From positions 868,001 to 932,000 of the forward strand of contig NC_017068.1 of the NCBI RefSeq assembly GCF_000284095.1: a stretch of DNA of 64,000 nt, read 5' to 3'. Shown in pieces: positions 1 to 7,551 of the stretch. Made by a program: the position numbers and the translations under genes. The notes below the pieces were generated by a model. The model did no database searches and was not told the origin of the DNA. It saw nothing but the letters and a program-made list of their open reading frames with translations. This DNA is from Selenomonas ruminantium subsp. lactilytica TAM6421. Its GTDB lineage: Bacteria; Bacillota; Negativicutes; Selenomonadales; Selenomonadaceae. Each line of letters begins with the position of its first letter. Position 1 is the first letter of the stretch.

Positions 1-1
1 A

Positions 2-1513
2 CTCATCGAGCAGAAAAAAGCCCGGAAGAATCAGCTTTACCATGCCTTGATCATCGACTGCGGCGGCGGTACCACCGACTTATCCTCCTGTAAGTTCCGG
101 GTGGATGATCAAAGGGTTTCCTACAAGATCGATATCGAAACGGCCTACGAAAATGGCGATACGGATTTTGGCGGCAACAATCTGACCTACCGCATCATGC
201 AGCTCTTGAAACTCAAGATTGCGGAACTTTTGGCGCAAACCTATGACCAGCAGCAGTCCGATGGCAACTGGGCCTTGCAGCATGAGGTATATGGCAATAA
301 GGCTGCCTTTGATGCACAGACAAGGGAGCGTATGCGTCAGATTACAAGTTCCAAGGAACTGCTGCGGGGCTTTGATGTGGATATTTTCCGCAGTGTGGAC
401 GAAAACGGTCCCGATGCTCTGTACCGTGGTATCGACAAGGCCTATGAAATGGCAGAGACCATCATTCCGACGAAATTCAAGGAGTGGGAGAAGGAAAGCC
501 GCACGGATTATTTCAAGGTCAAGAACAACTTCTACTTCCTGTTCCATTGTGCCGAACAGGTCAAAAAAGCTTTCTTCGAGAAGGCTGGCGCCCTCAAGAT
601 CATCCTGACCGCAGAAGGCAACCATGAAGCGCCGGGACGCAACTGGCAGCTCAGCCGGGAAATTCCCATTGATGACGGAGAATCTATCGTCCTGCATATG
701 GACAAATGGAAACTAGCCGTGCATCAGGCGGGCGGCATGGTGACCATCAAGCAGCTTAGCGATATCGTATTCAGTATCTTTGACGTCAATCTGTTGCTGA
801 CACCGGATATCTATGGCGTGATTCAGCGTTTTTTGGATCCGCTTTATGAAACTGGGGATATCGAAGATTACAACATCATCAAATTGACTGGTCAATCCTG
901 CAAGATTGACTTGTTCCGCGATTCGCTCAAGGAATTCGTGCCGGGAAGAGTCATCAAGTCCAAACGCAAATCCGGTGATAGCTCCGACTGCCGGGAACTC
1001 AAGATGACCTGCATTGACGGTGCCCTGAAATACCTGCGGGATAAGAAATACGGCTATGCCGATGTCCATATCATCAGCCAGCCGCCGAAACTCCCATACC
1101 GGCTCACGGGCTTTACCCATAATGGTGAGGAGATTGACCTGATTGACGGCAGCCGGGGGATAAGTCACGGCGAACTATCCCGCAATATGGATAATCTGAC
1201 GCTGATGCTTTACCTCAAAGACCAGGACGGCAACAATCGCTATAACTTCACCTACACCTGCACGCAGGATGAATTCGAACCCAAAACGCAGGAAGAGATC
1301 GAAGCCATCTACGGTGAGCATATCCCGCAGGACGATACCGATACCATCATCCATCGCGAGGCCAAATTCTTCATCTGGTCCGAGCCAAAAGAATGGGGAT
1401 TCATGATCGTCCCCGTCTACCGCGAAGGCGAGACACTGATGCTGGGCAAAGAAAAATTCCAGAGCTTTGAAAATGACGGCTGGATGAACAGCTTCTTTGA
1501 TGGGACGAAGTAA
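2..1513 (+). CDS. Hsp70/actin-fold ATPase-like protein, 5' partial
   Basis: The reading frame is open from the window edge and gives 503 residues of a longer protein. The motif IDCGGGTTDL (fragment residues 18-27) matches the phosphate-2 loop of the Hsp70/actin ATPase superfamily. A later stretch, IIKLTGQSCKIDLF (about residue 295), resembles the adenosine-binding motif of that fold. The missing upstream part should contain phosphate-1. There is no recognisable Hsp70 substrate-binding domain; instead about 190 residues of unassigned sequence end in an aromatic-rich tail. It directly precedes injection-spike genes, so a role in assembly or remodelling of that apparatus is plausible, but this is inference from position. 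The ATPase fold assignment is fairly secure; the specific family is not. Confidence 0.7.
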   Translation, partial: LIEQKKARKNQLYHALIIDCGGGTTDLSSCKFRVDDQRVSYKIDIETAYENGDTDFGGNNLTYRIMQLLKLKIAELLAQTYDQQQSDGNWALQHEVYGNKAAFDAQTRERMRQITSSKELLRGFDVDIFRSVDENGPDALYRGIDKAYEMAETIIPTKFKEWEKESRTDYFKVKNNFYFLFHCAEQVKKAFFEKAGALKIILTAEGNHEAPGRNWQLSREIPIDDGESIVLHMDKWKLAVHQAGGMVTIKQLSDIVFSIFDVNLLLTPDIYGVIQRFLDPLYETGDIEDYNIIKLTGQSCKIDLFRDSLKEFVPGRVIKSKRKSGDSSDCRELKMTCIDGALKYLRDKKYGYADVHIISQPPKLPYRLTGFTHNGEEIDLIDGSRGISHGELSRNMDNLTLMLYLKDQDGNNRYNFTYTCTQDEFEPKTQEEIEAIYGEHIPQDDTDTIIHREAKFFIWSEPKEWGFMIVPVYREGETLMLGKEKFQSFENDGWMNSFFDGTK

Positions 1514-1753
1514 AGGAGTATAAAGGAAATCCATGCGGCAGAAATACTTGAGGGAAAAGAGCAATCGCTTGTTTGGCTGGAATATACGAATGAAACGGTA
1601 ACAGAACGCATGTATAACTGCCTGTTTTCCAGCGGCCTTGGCAGTGAGGCGGTTACAGGCTCTATCAGTTTTACCTATGCCCAGAGGAATTTTCGGGAGA
1701 TAGCGAAACAGATTGCCCTGTCATATAAGGATAATACAGCGAAGGGAGATTGA
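1514..1753 (+). pseudogene. 3' remnant of a DcrB/DUF1795-like gene
   Basis: This frame starts immediately after the stop of the preceding gene, in the same frame, and has no start codon. The 79 codons read as the C-terminal half of the DcrB-like protein at 34663-35196: AAEILEGKEQSLVWLEY aligns with the EADIIEGRYQQLAYFEY block, and TERMYNCLFSSG with LERMYNCMFLTG. The N-terminal half is missing, so a deletion ending just behind the ATPase gene is the simplest explanation. In the intact counterparts this family sits beside VgrG or pentapeptide genes, so a full module once stood here. Confidence 0.75.
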
Positions 1754-1757
1754 TATT

Positions 1758-2717
1758 ATGGGCGCTAAGGAATACATGACCATGATGAGTGATTATACAA
1801 AGTGCCAATATGGAAGCATGAAGAATCAGATCAATATGATAAACGACCATGGTGTATTATCCAGAAAAACAGGAAAAGCCGTACTGAATGCCAATGACCA
1901 TAAATGGCAGGATAATATTTTGGGATATGGCATGTGCAGTGCTTTTTGCGATGACAACAACAAATTGACTAAAATGATCAATAGCGCCCAGTAAAATGAG
2001 AATAGATTCGTAAGGCCGCGAGTAAAATGTGTTTGCCATGCGCAGACAGAAGAGGCTTGGCGTAATGTGGATAAGCATTTTGTCATTGAAGGGGCTCCAG
2101 TACTGACGAAAGATAGTTTTTTAGAGTGTAAATTTGGAGGTATAATTCGTTTTTGTGCCCCGCCTAAGCCTGGAGATACAGATGCGCCACAGACTGTTGG
2201 GGAGCAAGTAACGAATAACATAATGGAAAAATTAGATTCTTTACAAAAGAAAAGAGAGGCTATAAAAAATAGTATTACCAAGGAAAAAGTTCGTCAAATG
2301 ATAGCAGAAGGAAAAATACCACAATTTGAGGATATGGAGCATGATTATTATTATGTATCATTGGGGCTTTCTTATGGGGAATTAGCAAGTATAGATCAAA
2401 CTGATGGGATGATTATAGATAAAATGGGTAATGTATACTTTTATTCTGAATTAGGGGGAGGATTAGGTGTATCTACTCCTGTACAGGGTAGTGTAGGGTT
2501 TGGTGATTTTTATTCAGATGATAAAGAAAATAGTGGGGAATATAGAGATGCTATAAAAGGTGAATCTGCTGGATTTAATATAGATATGGGGGTACAATTT
2601 GGAGTGTCAAAGGGGGCTAATTCTCCTGTCGCGAGAGATGTTGGAATCACATCTGGAGTTGGTTGCTCAGTAAGTGAAAGAAATACTATATATTTGTTTA
2701 ATGTATTTGATGATTAA
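1758..2717 (+). pseudogene. PAAR-like (DUF4280) effector gene interrupted by an in-frame TAA
   Basis: ATG at 1758 starts a DUF4280-type N-terminus (GAKEYMTMMSDYTKCQYG) closely related to the intact protein at 29479. The frame meets TAA at 1992-1994 after 78 residues. It then continues in the same frame, without another stop, through VDKHFVIEGAPVL, which matches HYTIEGAPVV of the intact copy, to 2717. No base shift is needed: one nonsense codon separates the two halves of the PAAR-like domain. The C-terminal part (about residues 190-319) is AT-rich and glycine/serine-rich (GNVYFYSELGGGLGVS), unlike the other copies, and looks like an exchangeable effector tip of unknown activity. Either it is a pseudogene or it needs read-through; a GTG at 2067 could restart only the second half. 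Confidence 0.75.
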
Positions 2718-2744
2718 TATGTACCAATTATGAGGTGTGGTGTT

Positions 2745-3152
2745 ATGAAAAAAATAACTATGGCGTTTATTTGCTTTTGTTCGACATTATCTCTATTGTA
2801 TACAGCTATGAATTATAAAGTAAATGGAGATGCATTTCAAAAAGATCCTCAAATAATATTAGAGATATATGAAGATCTTCCTATTCCAGAATGTACCAAA
2901 GAAGTAAAAAAGAAAGATAAATCAAGACCGAGGTCGTCTGTGTTTTTGAAGGTTTATTATTATACAGAACTATCAAATGAACAGATTATGAATTTTTATG
3001 TAGAACAATTCACAAAACGGGGATGGAAACAAATAGAATATAAAGGAGGAATTGGAGTTTTATTTAAAAAAGATGATTGGAAAATCGCAGTTAACAAAGG
3101 CGAAGAAAATTATAGTTTAGAGATTTTTAAATTTTATGGAGTAGCTGACTGA
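2745..3152 (+). CDS. Small exported protein, candidate immunity protein
   Basis: This encodes a 135-residue protein starting MKKITMAFICFCSTLSLLY, a clear signal peptide or N-terminal anchor. An upstream in-frame ATG at 2730 lacks a better ribosome site, so 2745 is preferred. The mature part is charged and has a pattern (VYYYTELSNEQIMNFYVEQF then RGWKQIEYKGG) typical of small envelope proteins. It lies 27 bases after a DUF4280 effector tip and shares that tip's AT-rich composition. By analogy with polymorphic toxin loci it may protect against that effector in the periplasm. I do not recognise a named family; the immunity role is inferred from position only. Confidence 0.6.
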   Translation: MKKITMAFICFCSTLSLLYTAMNYKVNGDAFQKDPQIILEIYEDLPIPECTKEVKKKDKSRPRSSVFLKVYYYTELSNEQIMNFYVEQFTKRGWKQIEYKGGIGVLFKKDDWKIAVNKGEENYSLEIFKFYGVAD

Positions 3153-3197
3153 TGTTAACTATTTAGAACATAATGTGAAATTTAAGTGGAGAAGTTA

Positions 3198-3350
3198 ATG
3201 AAATTTTTATATTTGTTGTATTTGGTTATTGCAAGATTGGTTATCGATATCATCAGCACGCCGGATGACTTACTCACATGGGTTACTTTGTTTTTTGCAA
3301 GTTGTGCAGCATGGTGGGTACGAAAAAAAGAATCTAAAAAAGATGATTGA
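3198..3350 (+). CDS. Short membrane protein (50 aa)
   Basis: ATG at 3198 follows a GTGGAG ribosome site and encodes 50 residues. There are two hydrophobic stretches, residues 3-19 (FLYLLYLVIARLVIDII) and 27-41 (TWVTLFFASCAAWWV), and a basic/acidic tail RKKESKKDD. The shape is that of a small two-span inner membrane protein. It sits between a candidate immunity gene and a broken vgrG start, so it may be a further immunity protein or a remnant. No family is recognised. Confidence 0.45.
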   Translation: MKFLYLLYLVIARLVIDIISTPDDLLTWVTLFFASCAAWWVRKKESKKDD

Positions 3351-3369
3351 CAATATGACAGGAGGATAA

Positions 3370-3483
3370 ATGGAACAGGTTACACAGGGACAGCTCAAGG
3401 TCGAAGGCTTGCCCTATTATCGTATAGAAAAAATATATATAGAAACCAAGGCGGGCAGGCATGGGATATGTATTAGGAGTTGA
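3370..3483 (+). pseudogene. 5' fragment of a vgrG gene
   Basis: AGGAGG just before ATG at 3370 opens a frame of 37 residues, MEQVTQGQLKVEGLPYYRIE and onward, that stops at 3481-3483. It matches the N-termini of the VgrG proteins at 13728 (MEQTPLGAVRLSGLEYRKLE) and 31026. The alignment includes the following A-x-x-H-G motif, then breaks off. The rest of the gene has been lost and replaced by toxin-derived sequence, with a possible 3' end at 4101-4193. Confidence 0.7.
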
Positions 3484-3785
3484 GTTGTATTGACGATAAT
3501 CATAGAGGTGTTTGATATGAACGAAGAAGAACGAAAATATCTCAAACTTCGCACACATAAAACAAGCCCACAATTAGGAATAATACCATTTGTATGAAGT
3601 TTGTAAACCTGTCCGTAGCGAGGGTAGTATCATTGCGCCATGGTTTGATCAACCTGGCGATGGAATACAATTTAAACTAGAAAAACCAATAAATGAATTG
3701 CTTAGTGAAGCGATAATAAGAGAAATTAAATAGGAAAATCCTTATTTTATTGTTTGCTGAAATGATTTTTGAAATGTTAAGTTGA
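3484..3785 (+). pseudogene. Toxin-tip remnant resembling the TNT NADase C-terminus (3584-3733)
   Basis: No intact gene is visible here. A short frame at 3517-3597 (MNEEERKYLKL and onward) has a start but no recognisable family. A second frame, open from 3584 to the TAG at 3731-3733, reads YEVCKPVRSEGSIIAPWFDQ followed by PGDGIQFKLE. That pattern, a lysine-proline pair, a glycine, then APWF-QPG-G-IQ, is characteristic of the C-terminus of the tuberculosis necrotizing toxin (TNT) NAD-glycohydrolase domain. Only the last 49 residues remain, so the toxin cannot be active. Assignment rests on motif memory, not on a search. Confidence 0.55.
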
Positions 3786-4055
3786 ATGATTAAGGTAATG
3801 AAAATGAATCTAAAAGAATTGAAGAAAAAGCTTGATGAGCAAAATGTACCAACAGATATGTATAGTTTAAATGGGTGGAATCCTAATGAAATGATGTGTA
3901 TAGAGAGAAAAGGACAAAAATGGCAAGTATATTGTAGCGAGAGAGGGATGAAAACAGGGATGAAGATTTTTAAAAGAGAAGTTGATGCATGCCAGTATTT
4001 GTATAATATTGTGATGCTTTGTTATCGTGATCGTAAAGAATATTTGCAAAAATAA
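3786..4055 (+). CDS. Small soluble protein, probable immunity partner of the TNT-like toxin
   Basis: This encodes 89 residues from ATG at 3786; internal ATGs at 3798 and 3804 are possible, the last having a TAAGG site 8 bases upstream. The protein has no membrane segment and is rich in lysine and aromatic residues. Blocks such as MYSLNGWNPNEMMCIERKG and WQVYCSERGMK then FKREVDACQYL look like the small cytoplasmic immunity proteins found behind TNT-type toxins in Gram-positive loci. It starts 52 bases after the TNT-like remnant. If so, the cell keeps protection after losing the toxin. This is inference from order and resemblance. Confidence 0.55.
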   Translation: MIKVMKMNLKELKKKLDEQNVPTDMYSLNGWNPNEMMCIERKGQKWQVYCSERGMKTGMKIFKREVDACQYLYNIVMLCYRDRKEYLQK

Positions 4056-4100
4056 TATTTATACTGTATTAAAAATTACTGTACAAAAAAGGGATTTGAA

Positions 4101-4193
4101 ATGCAGGTTTTGCTGCAGAGTGGCACATCACATGTCAAATTAACGGAAAAACAGATTACTTTCGGTGGCGAAAGTGTGATTGTGGGAGAGTGA
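4101..4193 (+). pseudogene. 3' fragment of a vgrG gene
   Basis: The 30 codons ending at TGA 4191-4193 read LLQSGTSHVKLTEKQITFGG, then ESVIVGE. This resembles the last turns of the VgrG needle in the intact proteins, for example LQVGDSKISMGKEQIVLGA. Together with the 5' fragment at 3370 it suggests that a whole vgrG was reduced to its ends around a toxin insertion or deletion. The similarity is short, so the call is tentative. Confidence 0.45.
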
Positions 4194-4198
4194 ACAAT

Positions 4199-4978
4199 AT
4201 GAGTGATAATCAGCAGCGGATTCCGAAGTTTGAGGCCTTGCATATCCTAAGGCAAAGCATGCTTTGTGATGTCCGGGACAGGGCTTTTGATACGTTGCCT
4301 TTATTATATCAGGATTACAGCGATGGCATCATCAGTGGCTGCCGCATGATGACTACGAAAGAGACGATTACGGTGCAGCCGGGGCTGATCAAGCATGCGG
4401 GTTTTATCTATTACCTGCAGGAGCCGATGACCATTGCCTATCGGCCTACGGATGAATATGCCGTTTTGAAGCTGAGGTTTGCCGCACCGACGGAGCAGCA
4501 GGGGGCGATGGTTTATGAACTGGATCTGGACCTGACCAATGATCTGACCTTGACACCTGACGAAATGGAACTTTGCCGCTTCAAGCTGAAACGGGGCTCC
4601 ATCCTGCGTGTCAATTATGTGGATTTTTTTGACCGGACAACGGAGTTTGATACGGTCAATAACATCTATGCGCCCTATGCGGCGGTGGGAAAGAGTACTC
4701 TGTCGCCAGATATTACGCAGGCTTTTGCGCGGGAGGCCAGCAAGTTTACGCTTACGGAATTTGACCGTCAATTCTGCCTGACCGCACTGACTGGTCAACC
4801 TATGTCAGCAGAGGCAATCGGTTTTTATATCTGTCAGCGTCTGCAGCAGGAAGAACAGGAATGGGATAATGCCAGCCTCTTTGACGGGCTTACCCGCGTA
4901 TTGGATGAGATCCGCCCCGCAGGCTTGCGGGAGTGCCGCCGGGAACGCAGACGGCGCAGGGAAGTATTGGTAGATTGA
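4199..4978 (+). CDS. Unrecognised 259-aa protein, baseplate/tail-like candidate
   Basis: ATG at 4199 is preferred over a GTG at 4190 because the GGGAGAG site is about 8 bases upstream. The N-terminal part contains ETITVQPGLIKHAGFIYYL (about residues 58-76), a hydrophobic 'pattern-PG-glycine' layout seen in phage tail and baseplate structural proteins. The centre is acidic with strand-like blocks (YAVLKLRF, YELDLDLTNDLTL). The end is a very basic arginine-rich tail (RECRRERRRRREVLVD). It starts a tight run with the next three genes and the VgrG, the usual setting of baseplate genes in contractile injection systems. I cannot assign it to TssK, TssF or another named family. Confidence 0.55.
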   Translation: MSDNQQRIPKFEALHILRQSMLCDVRDRAFDTLPLLYQDYSDGIISGCRMMTTKETITVQPGLIKHAGFIYYLQEPMTIAYRPTDEYAVLKLRFAAPTEQQGAMVYELDLDLTNDLTLTPDEMELCRFKLKRGSILRVNYVDFFDRTTEFDTVNNIYAPYAAVGKSTLSPDITQAFAREASKFTLTEFDRQFCLTALTGQPMSAEAIGFYICQRLQQEEQEWDNASLFDGLTRVLDEIRPAGLRECRRERRRRREVLVD

Positions 4979-4990
4979 GGGAGATAAGGT

Positions 4991-6280
4991 ATGGGCATTT
5001 TTACAGATGAATTTGATCTGGCTGGCTATGTAGAACGGCAGGCCATGGAAATCAAAGGCTTGGAGAACCGGGAACTTTTCCGAAACATCATTGGGGATAT
5101 GTTTACCCAGCTGTATCAGCATATGTATGCGGAGTATCACGGGCTGGAGGAGCGGATGCTGGCAGAGGTGAAAGCTCCCGCCGAGATGCCGGATATCATG
5201 ACAGGGCTTTGCTCCCGAAAGGATTATGATCAGACGGACCGGGAGCTTTTCCCCATGGATGCTGCTGACCTGCAGCAGAAAGAGATCCCGGCAGCCGATA
5301 TCCTGCGGCATCTGCAGGCTGGTGAGGGATATGCTTTGTTTCCGGTGTTCTTTGCCGGGGAAACCAATGAACTGGAAAAATTACTGCGGGAGAAGCGGCA
5401 GTTTTCCGGTACGGTCAAGAGTGCCTATAGCGAGGTGGCGGCTACCTTTGAACTGCGTCCCTGCCTGCGTTATCGGAAACAGGTGGAAGCGCTTTATGAT
5501 GTGACTGGTCAGAATGCCCTTCCCTGGCGCAGTGTGCTGACGCCCTATCTCTATAAATTTGCCGAGGTCTGGATTACCTCACTGGAGGGCTGGGAAGATG
5601 ATATGCCCATCGAACGGGTGATGCTTGACTATGCGGAGTTTGCTGACCGCATCTATGAGGATATGGTGCCGCTTTGGAACATCCGCCCCTGGCAGGCGCA
5701 TACGAGCTGCTACCCGGAACCTTGCATGGATCGGACTTCCTATGAGCATCGCCTGTATGCCAGCCAACTGCCTGCAGGCTGCAAATATCTGCTCGCTGGC
5801 TCTGCTGCCGAAGTGCGCAATGTGCGCTGGCAGGGCGGCGAGATGATTATTACCTGTGACCGGCAGGAGGCTGAGGATTGGGAGATGCTGCGGTTATATC
5901 CGGTGAAGAGTCAGGAAAAATACGGTTATCGGGTGTATGGCAATCAGCATGATGAGAGTTTTGCGCGGAATCTGGTGGCAGCTTTTGGCCAGCGCATTAA
6001 GACGCGGGTGGAAATCGAGCGTTTCCTGCGTTCCTTTGCCTGCATGCAGGATCTTGAACTGGCCGATATGCGGCTGCGGAAAACTGCAGGGCAGCCGGCA
6101 ACCTATTTCACGGATGCTTTCATTGACTATGAATTCCGCACGGGCAGCCGTGAGTACACATTGGAACTGGACTTCCGGGCAAAGCAGGAGGATTACCGGA
6201 ATCTGGATGTCATCAGTTTCCTGACCACGAGCCTGCAGCATTATTTTCCGGAATATACCTGCGCAGGGAGGCTGGTCTGA
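4991..6280 (+). CDS. Unrecognised 429-aa protein, baseplate-like candidate
   Basis: This begins at ATG 4991, 12 bases after the previous stop, with GGGAGATAAGG upstream, and overlaps the next gene by one base. The start (GIFTDEFDLAGYVERQAMEI) resembles the opening of TssF-type baseplate subunits in being acidic and helical, and the length is comparable to small baseplate wedge proteins, but no diagnostic motif is visible. It is cytosolic, without signal peptide or membrane segments, and rich in aromatic residues. The run 4199-7551 plus VgrG looks like one transcription unit. I infer a structural or docking role; the family is unknown. Confidence 0.5.
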   Translation: MGIFTDEFDLAGYVERQAMEIKGLENRELFRNIIGDMFTQLYQHMYAEYHGLEERMLAEVKAPAEMPDIMTGLCSRKDYDQTDRELFPMDAADLQQKEIPAADILRHLQAGEGYALFPVFFAGETNELEKLLREKRQFSGTVKSAYSEVAATFELRPCLRYRKQVEALYDVTGQNALPWRSVLTPYLYKFAEVWITSLEGWEDDMPIERVMLDYAEFADRIYEDMVPLWNIRPWQAHTSCYPEPCMDRTSYEHRLYASQLPAGCKYLLAGSAAEVRNVRWQGGEMIITCDRQEAEDWEMLRLYPVKSQEKYGYRVYGNQHDESFARNLVAAFGQRIKTRVEIERFLRSFACMQDLELADMRLRKTAGQPATYFTDAFIDYEFRTGSREYTLELDFRAKQEDYRNLDVISFLTTSLQHYFPEYTCAGRLV

Positions 6281-6984
6281 TGAATTTTATTTGGGATGCT
6301 GCTTTGAGAGCAGCAGAACAGGGGCTGAAAAAAGAGGCTATGCACTACACGCCGGCCGAGAAAGGCAGTCCATACTATGAGCTGGCTTTTGACTATCTGA
6401 ACCGCAGGGGAATCGGCGAAGATGCTGTGCCGGTCAATGCCCTTTACCGCTTCAGTGCCATCTTCCAATATCTGCTGCATCCGGATGTGCGCTATCTGCT
6501 GGAGAAAGACAAGGAAGAATTCATTCAAAAGGCCTTTGACTGCATCATGCATATCCTCTGTGAAATTGACCTGCATCATGGCATCACCCGGCAGGAATGC
6601 TATGTGCGGAAACTGCGGCAGGAACTTCTGGATGGTGTGTTCGGCAAAGAGGCGGCTGCGGTAGTTCGGGATTTGGACCGGGAAGGGCAGCTGGCTGTGG
6701 CCGAAGAACTTCTGCATACCATGAAATGTGGTTCCAGCCTGCAGGGCTTCAGCCACGCCTTTCGCCGTCTGTTCCCCAAGGGAATCCTCTACCAAAGCCG
6801 GCTGACACCTAACGAGCTGTATGCTTATCTGGACGAGCCAAAATTGCAGGCACGGGAGGCGGAGTGGCAGCTTTTCTGCCGCTTGTTCCTGCCGCTGGAC
6901 TTTTCCGTCCGGGTGTTCTGGCAGGTGCATTTCGGTATTATCGGCCTGGACGGAACCATGAAGGATAAAATCGCGCTGTTTTAG
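6280..6984 (+). CDS. Unrecognised 234-aa protein of the spike operon
   Basis: The ATG at 6280 overlaps the preceding TGA (TGATG), indicating translational coupling. The protein is soluble, helical and rich in charged residues (FIWDAALRAAEQGLKKEA at the start, ECYVRKLRQELLDGVFG in the middle), with a hydrophobic C-terminal segment FLPLDFSVRVFWQVHFGIIG (about residues 205-224). Size and position after the 429-residue protein parallel the TssF-TssG order of canonical T6SS clusters, but I see no sequence proof. Its role in the spike apparatus is inferred from coupling alone. Confidence 0.5.
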   Translation: MNFIWDAALRAAEQGLKKEAMHYTPAEKGSPYYELAFDYLNRRGIGEDAVPVNALYRFSAIFQYLLHPDVRYLLEKDKEEFIQKAFDCIMHILCEIDLHHGITRQECYVRKLRQELLDGVFGKEAAAVVRDLDREGQLAVAEELLHTMKCGSSLQGFSHAFRRLFPKGILYQSRLTPNELYAYLDEPKLQAREAEWQLFCRLFLPLDFSVRVFWQVHFGIIGLDGTMKDKIALF

Positions 6985-6996
6985 GAGAATTTGACG

Positions 6997-7551
6997 ATGA
7001 GTGAAGAAAAAAAGCAATCCATATATGATCCCTTTGTTATGCTGCATGACCGTAAGACGGTCTTTACCCGGCAGGAACTGCTGGAGGGGAAAGTATCTAT
7101 CGTGATACCCGAGGATTTTGCGCTGCTGGATGAAGCCACCCGGCGCAAGATCTATGCGGTGAGCGATACGCCGGGCTGCCTGTACAGCAATGAGCAGGGC
7201 TGTTTCGTTCTGGGACTCAAGCAGGCCGAGACAAAAATAACAGAAAATCAGCTGGATTTTGCCATGAATATCATGAAGAAGGTATTCCCCTACAGTGCCC
7301 ATAATGCCCAGCTGCTATCTGCCAAAATCATGCAGGCCCAGAATGCGCCCTTGGGCGTGTTGGAATATGTCCATGAAACCCTGCTGGAGAAGGTCTATCA
7401 GATCATGTTTTTGGGTTCGCTGGAGAACCGGATGCTGGTAGGGAGCTTGCATTTCTCGCTGGCAGACAGCGAATGGATGGTGCCGCTGGCCGAAGAAATC
7501 ATGGCTTCTTACTGTGACCTGACGAAGAAGGAAGAAGGGGCGGTCAAGTGA
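6997..7551 (+). CDS. DcrB/DUF1795-like protein (possible effector-loading chaperone)
   Basis: ATG 6997 has AGGAG 9 bases upstream; the alternative TTG at 6991 is less likely. The 184-residue protein has a central block GKVSIVIPEDFALLDEATRR and a C-terminal block YVHETLLEKVYQIMFLGSLE. The second is also seen in the paralogue at 34663 and in the remnant at 1514. The 'I-V-I-P-x-F' beginning and the ending with a tyrosine/leucine strand resemble the DcrB/DUF1795 family, which includes the EagR chaperones that load T6SS effectors onto VgrG. It has no signal peptide. Its stop overlaps the GTG start of the following vgrG, fitting a chaperone for that spike. The family call is moderately supported; the function is inferred. 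Confidence 0.55.
   Translation: MSEEKKQSIYDPFVMLHDRKTVFTRQELLEGKVSIVIPEDFALLDEATRRKIYAVSDTPGCLYSNEQGCFVLGLKQAETKITENQLDFAMNIMKKVFPYSAHNAQLLSAKIMQAQNAPLGVLEYVHETLLEKVYQIMFLGSLENRMLVGSLHFSLADSEWMVPLAEEIMASYCDLTKKEEGAVK

Noticed and set aside
4761..4771. TTGACCGTCAA and similar palindromes with 0- or 1-base centres (780-789, near 36870)
   Set aside because: They resemble the TTGAC-NN-GTCAA motif, but spacing differs, so I did not count them.
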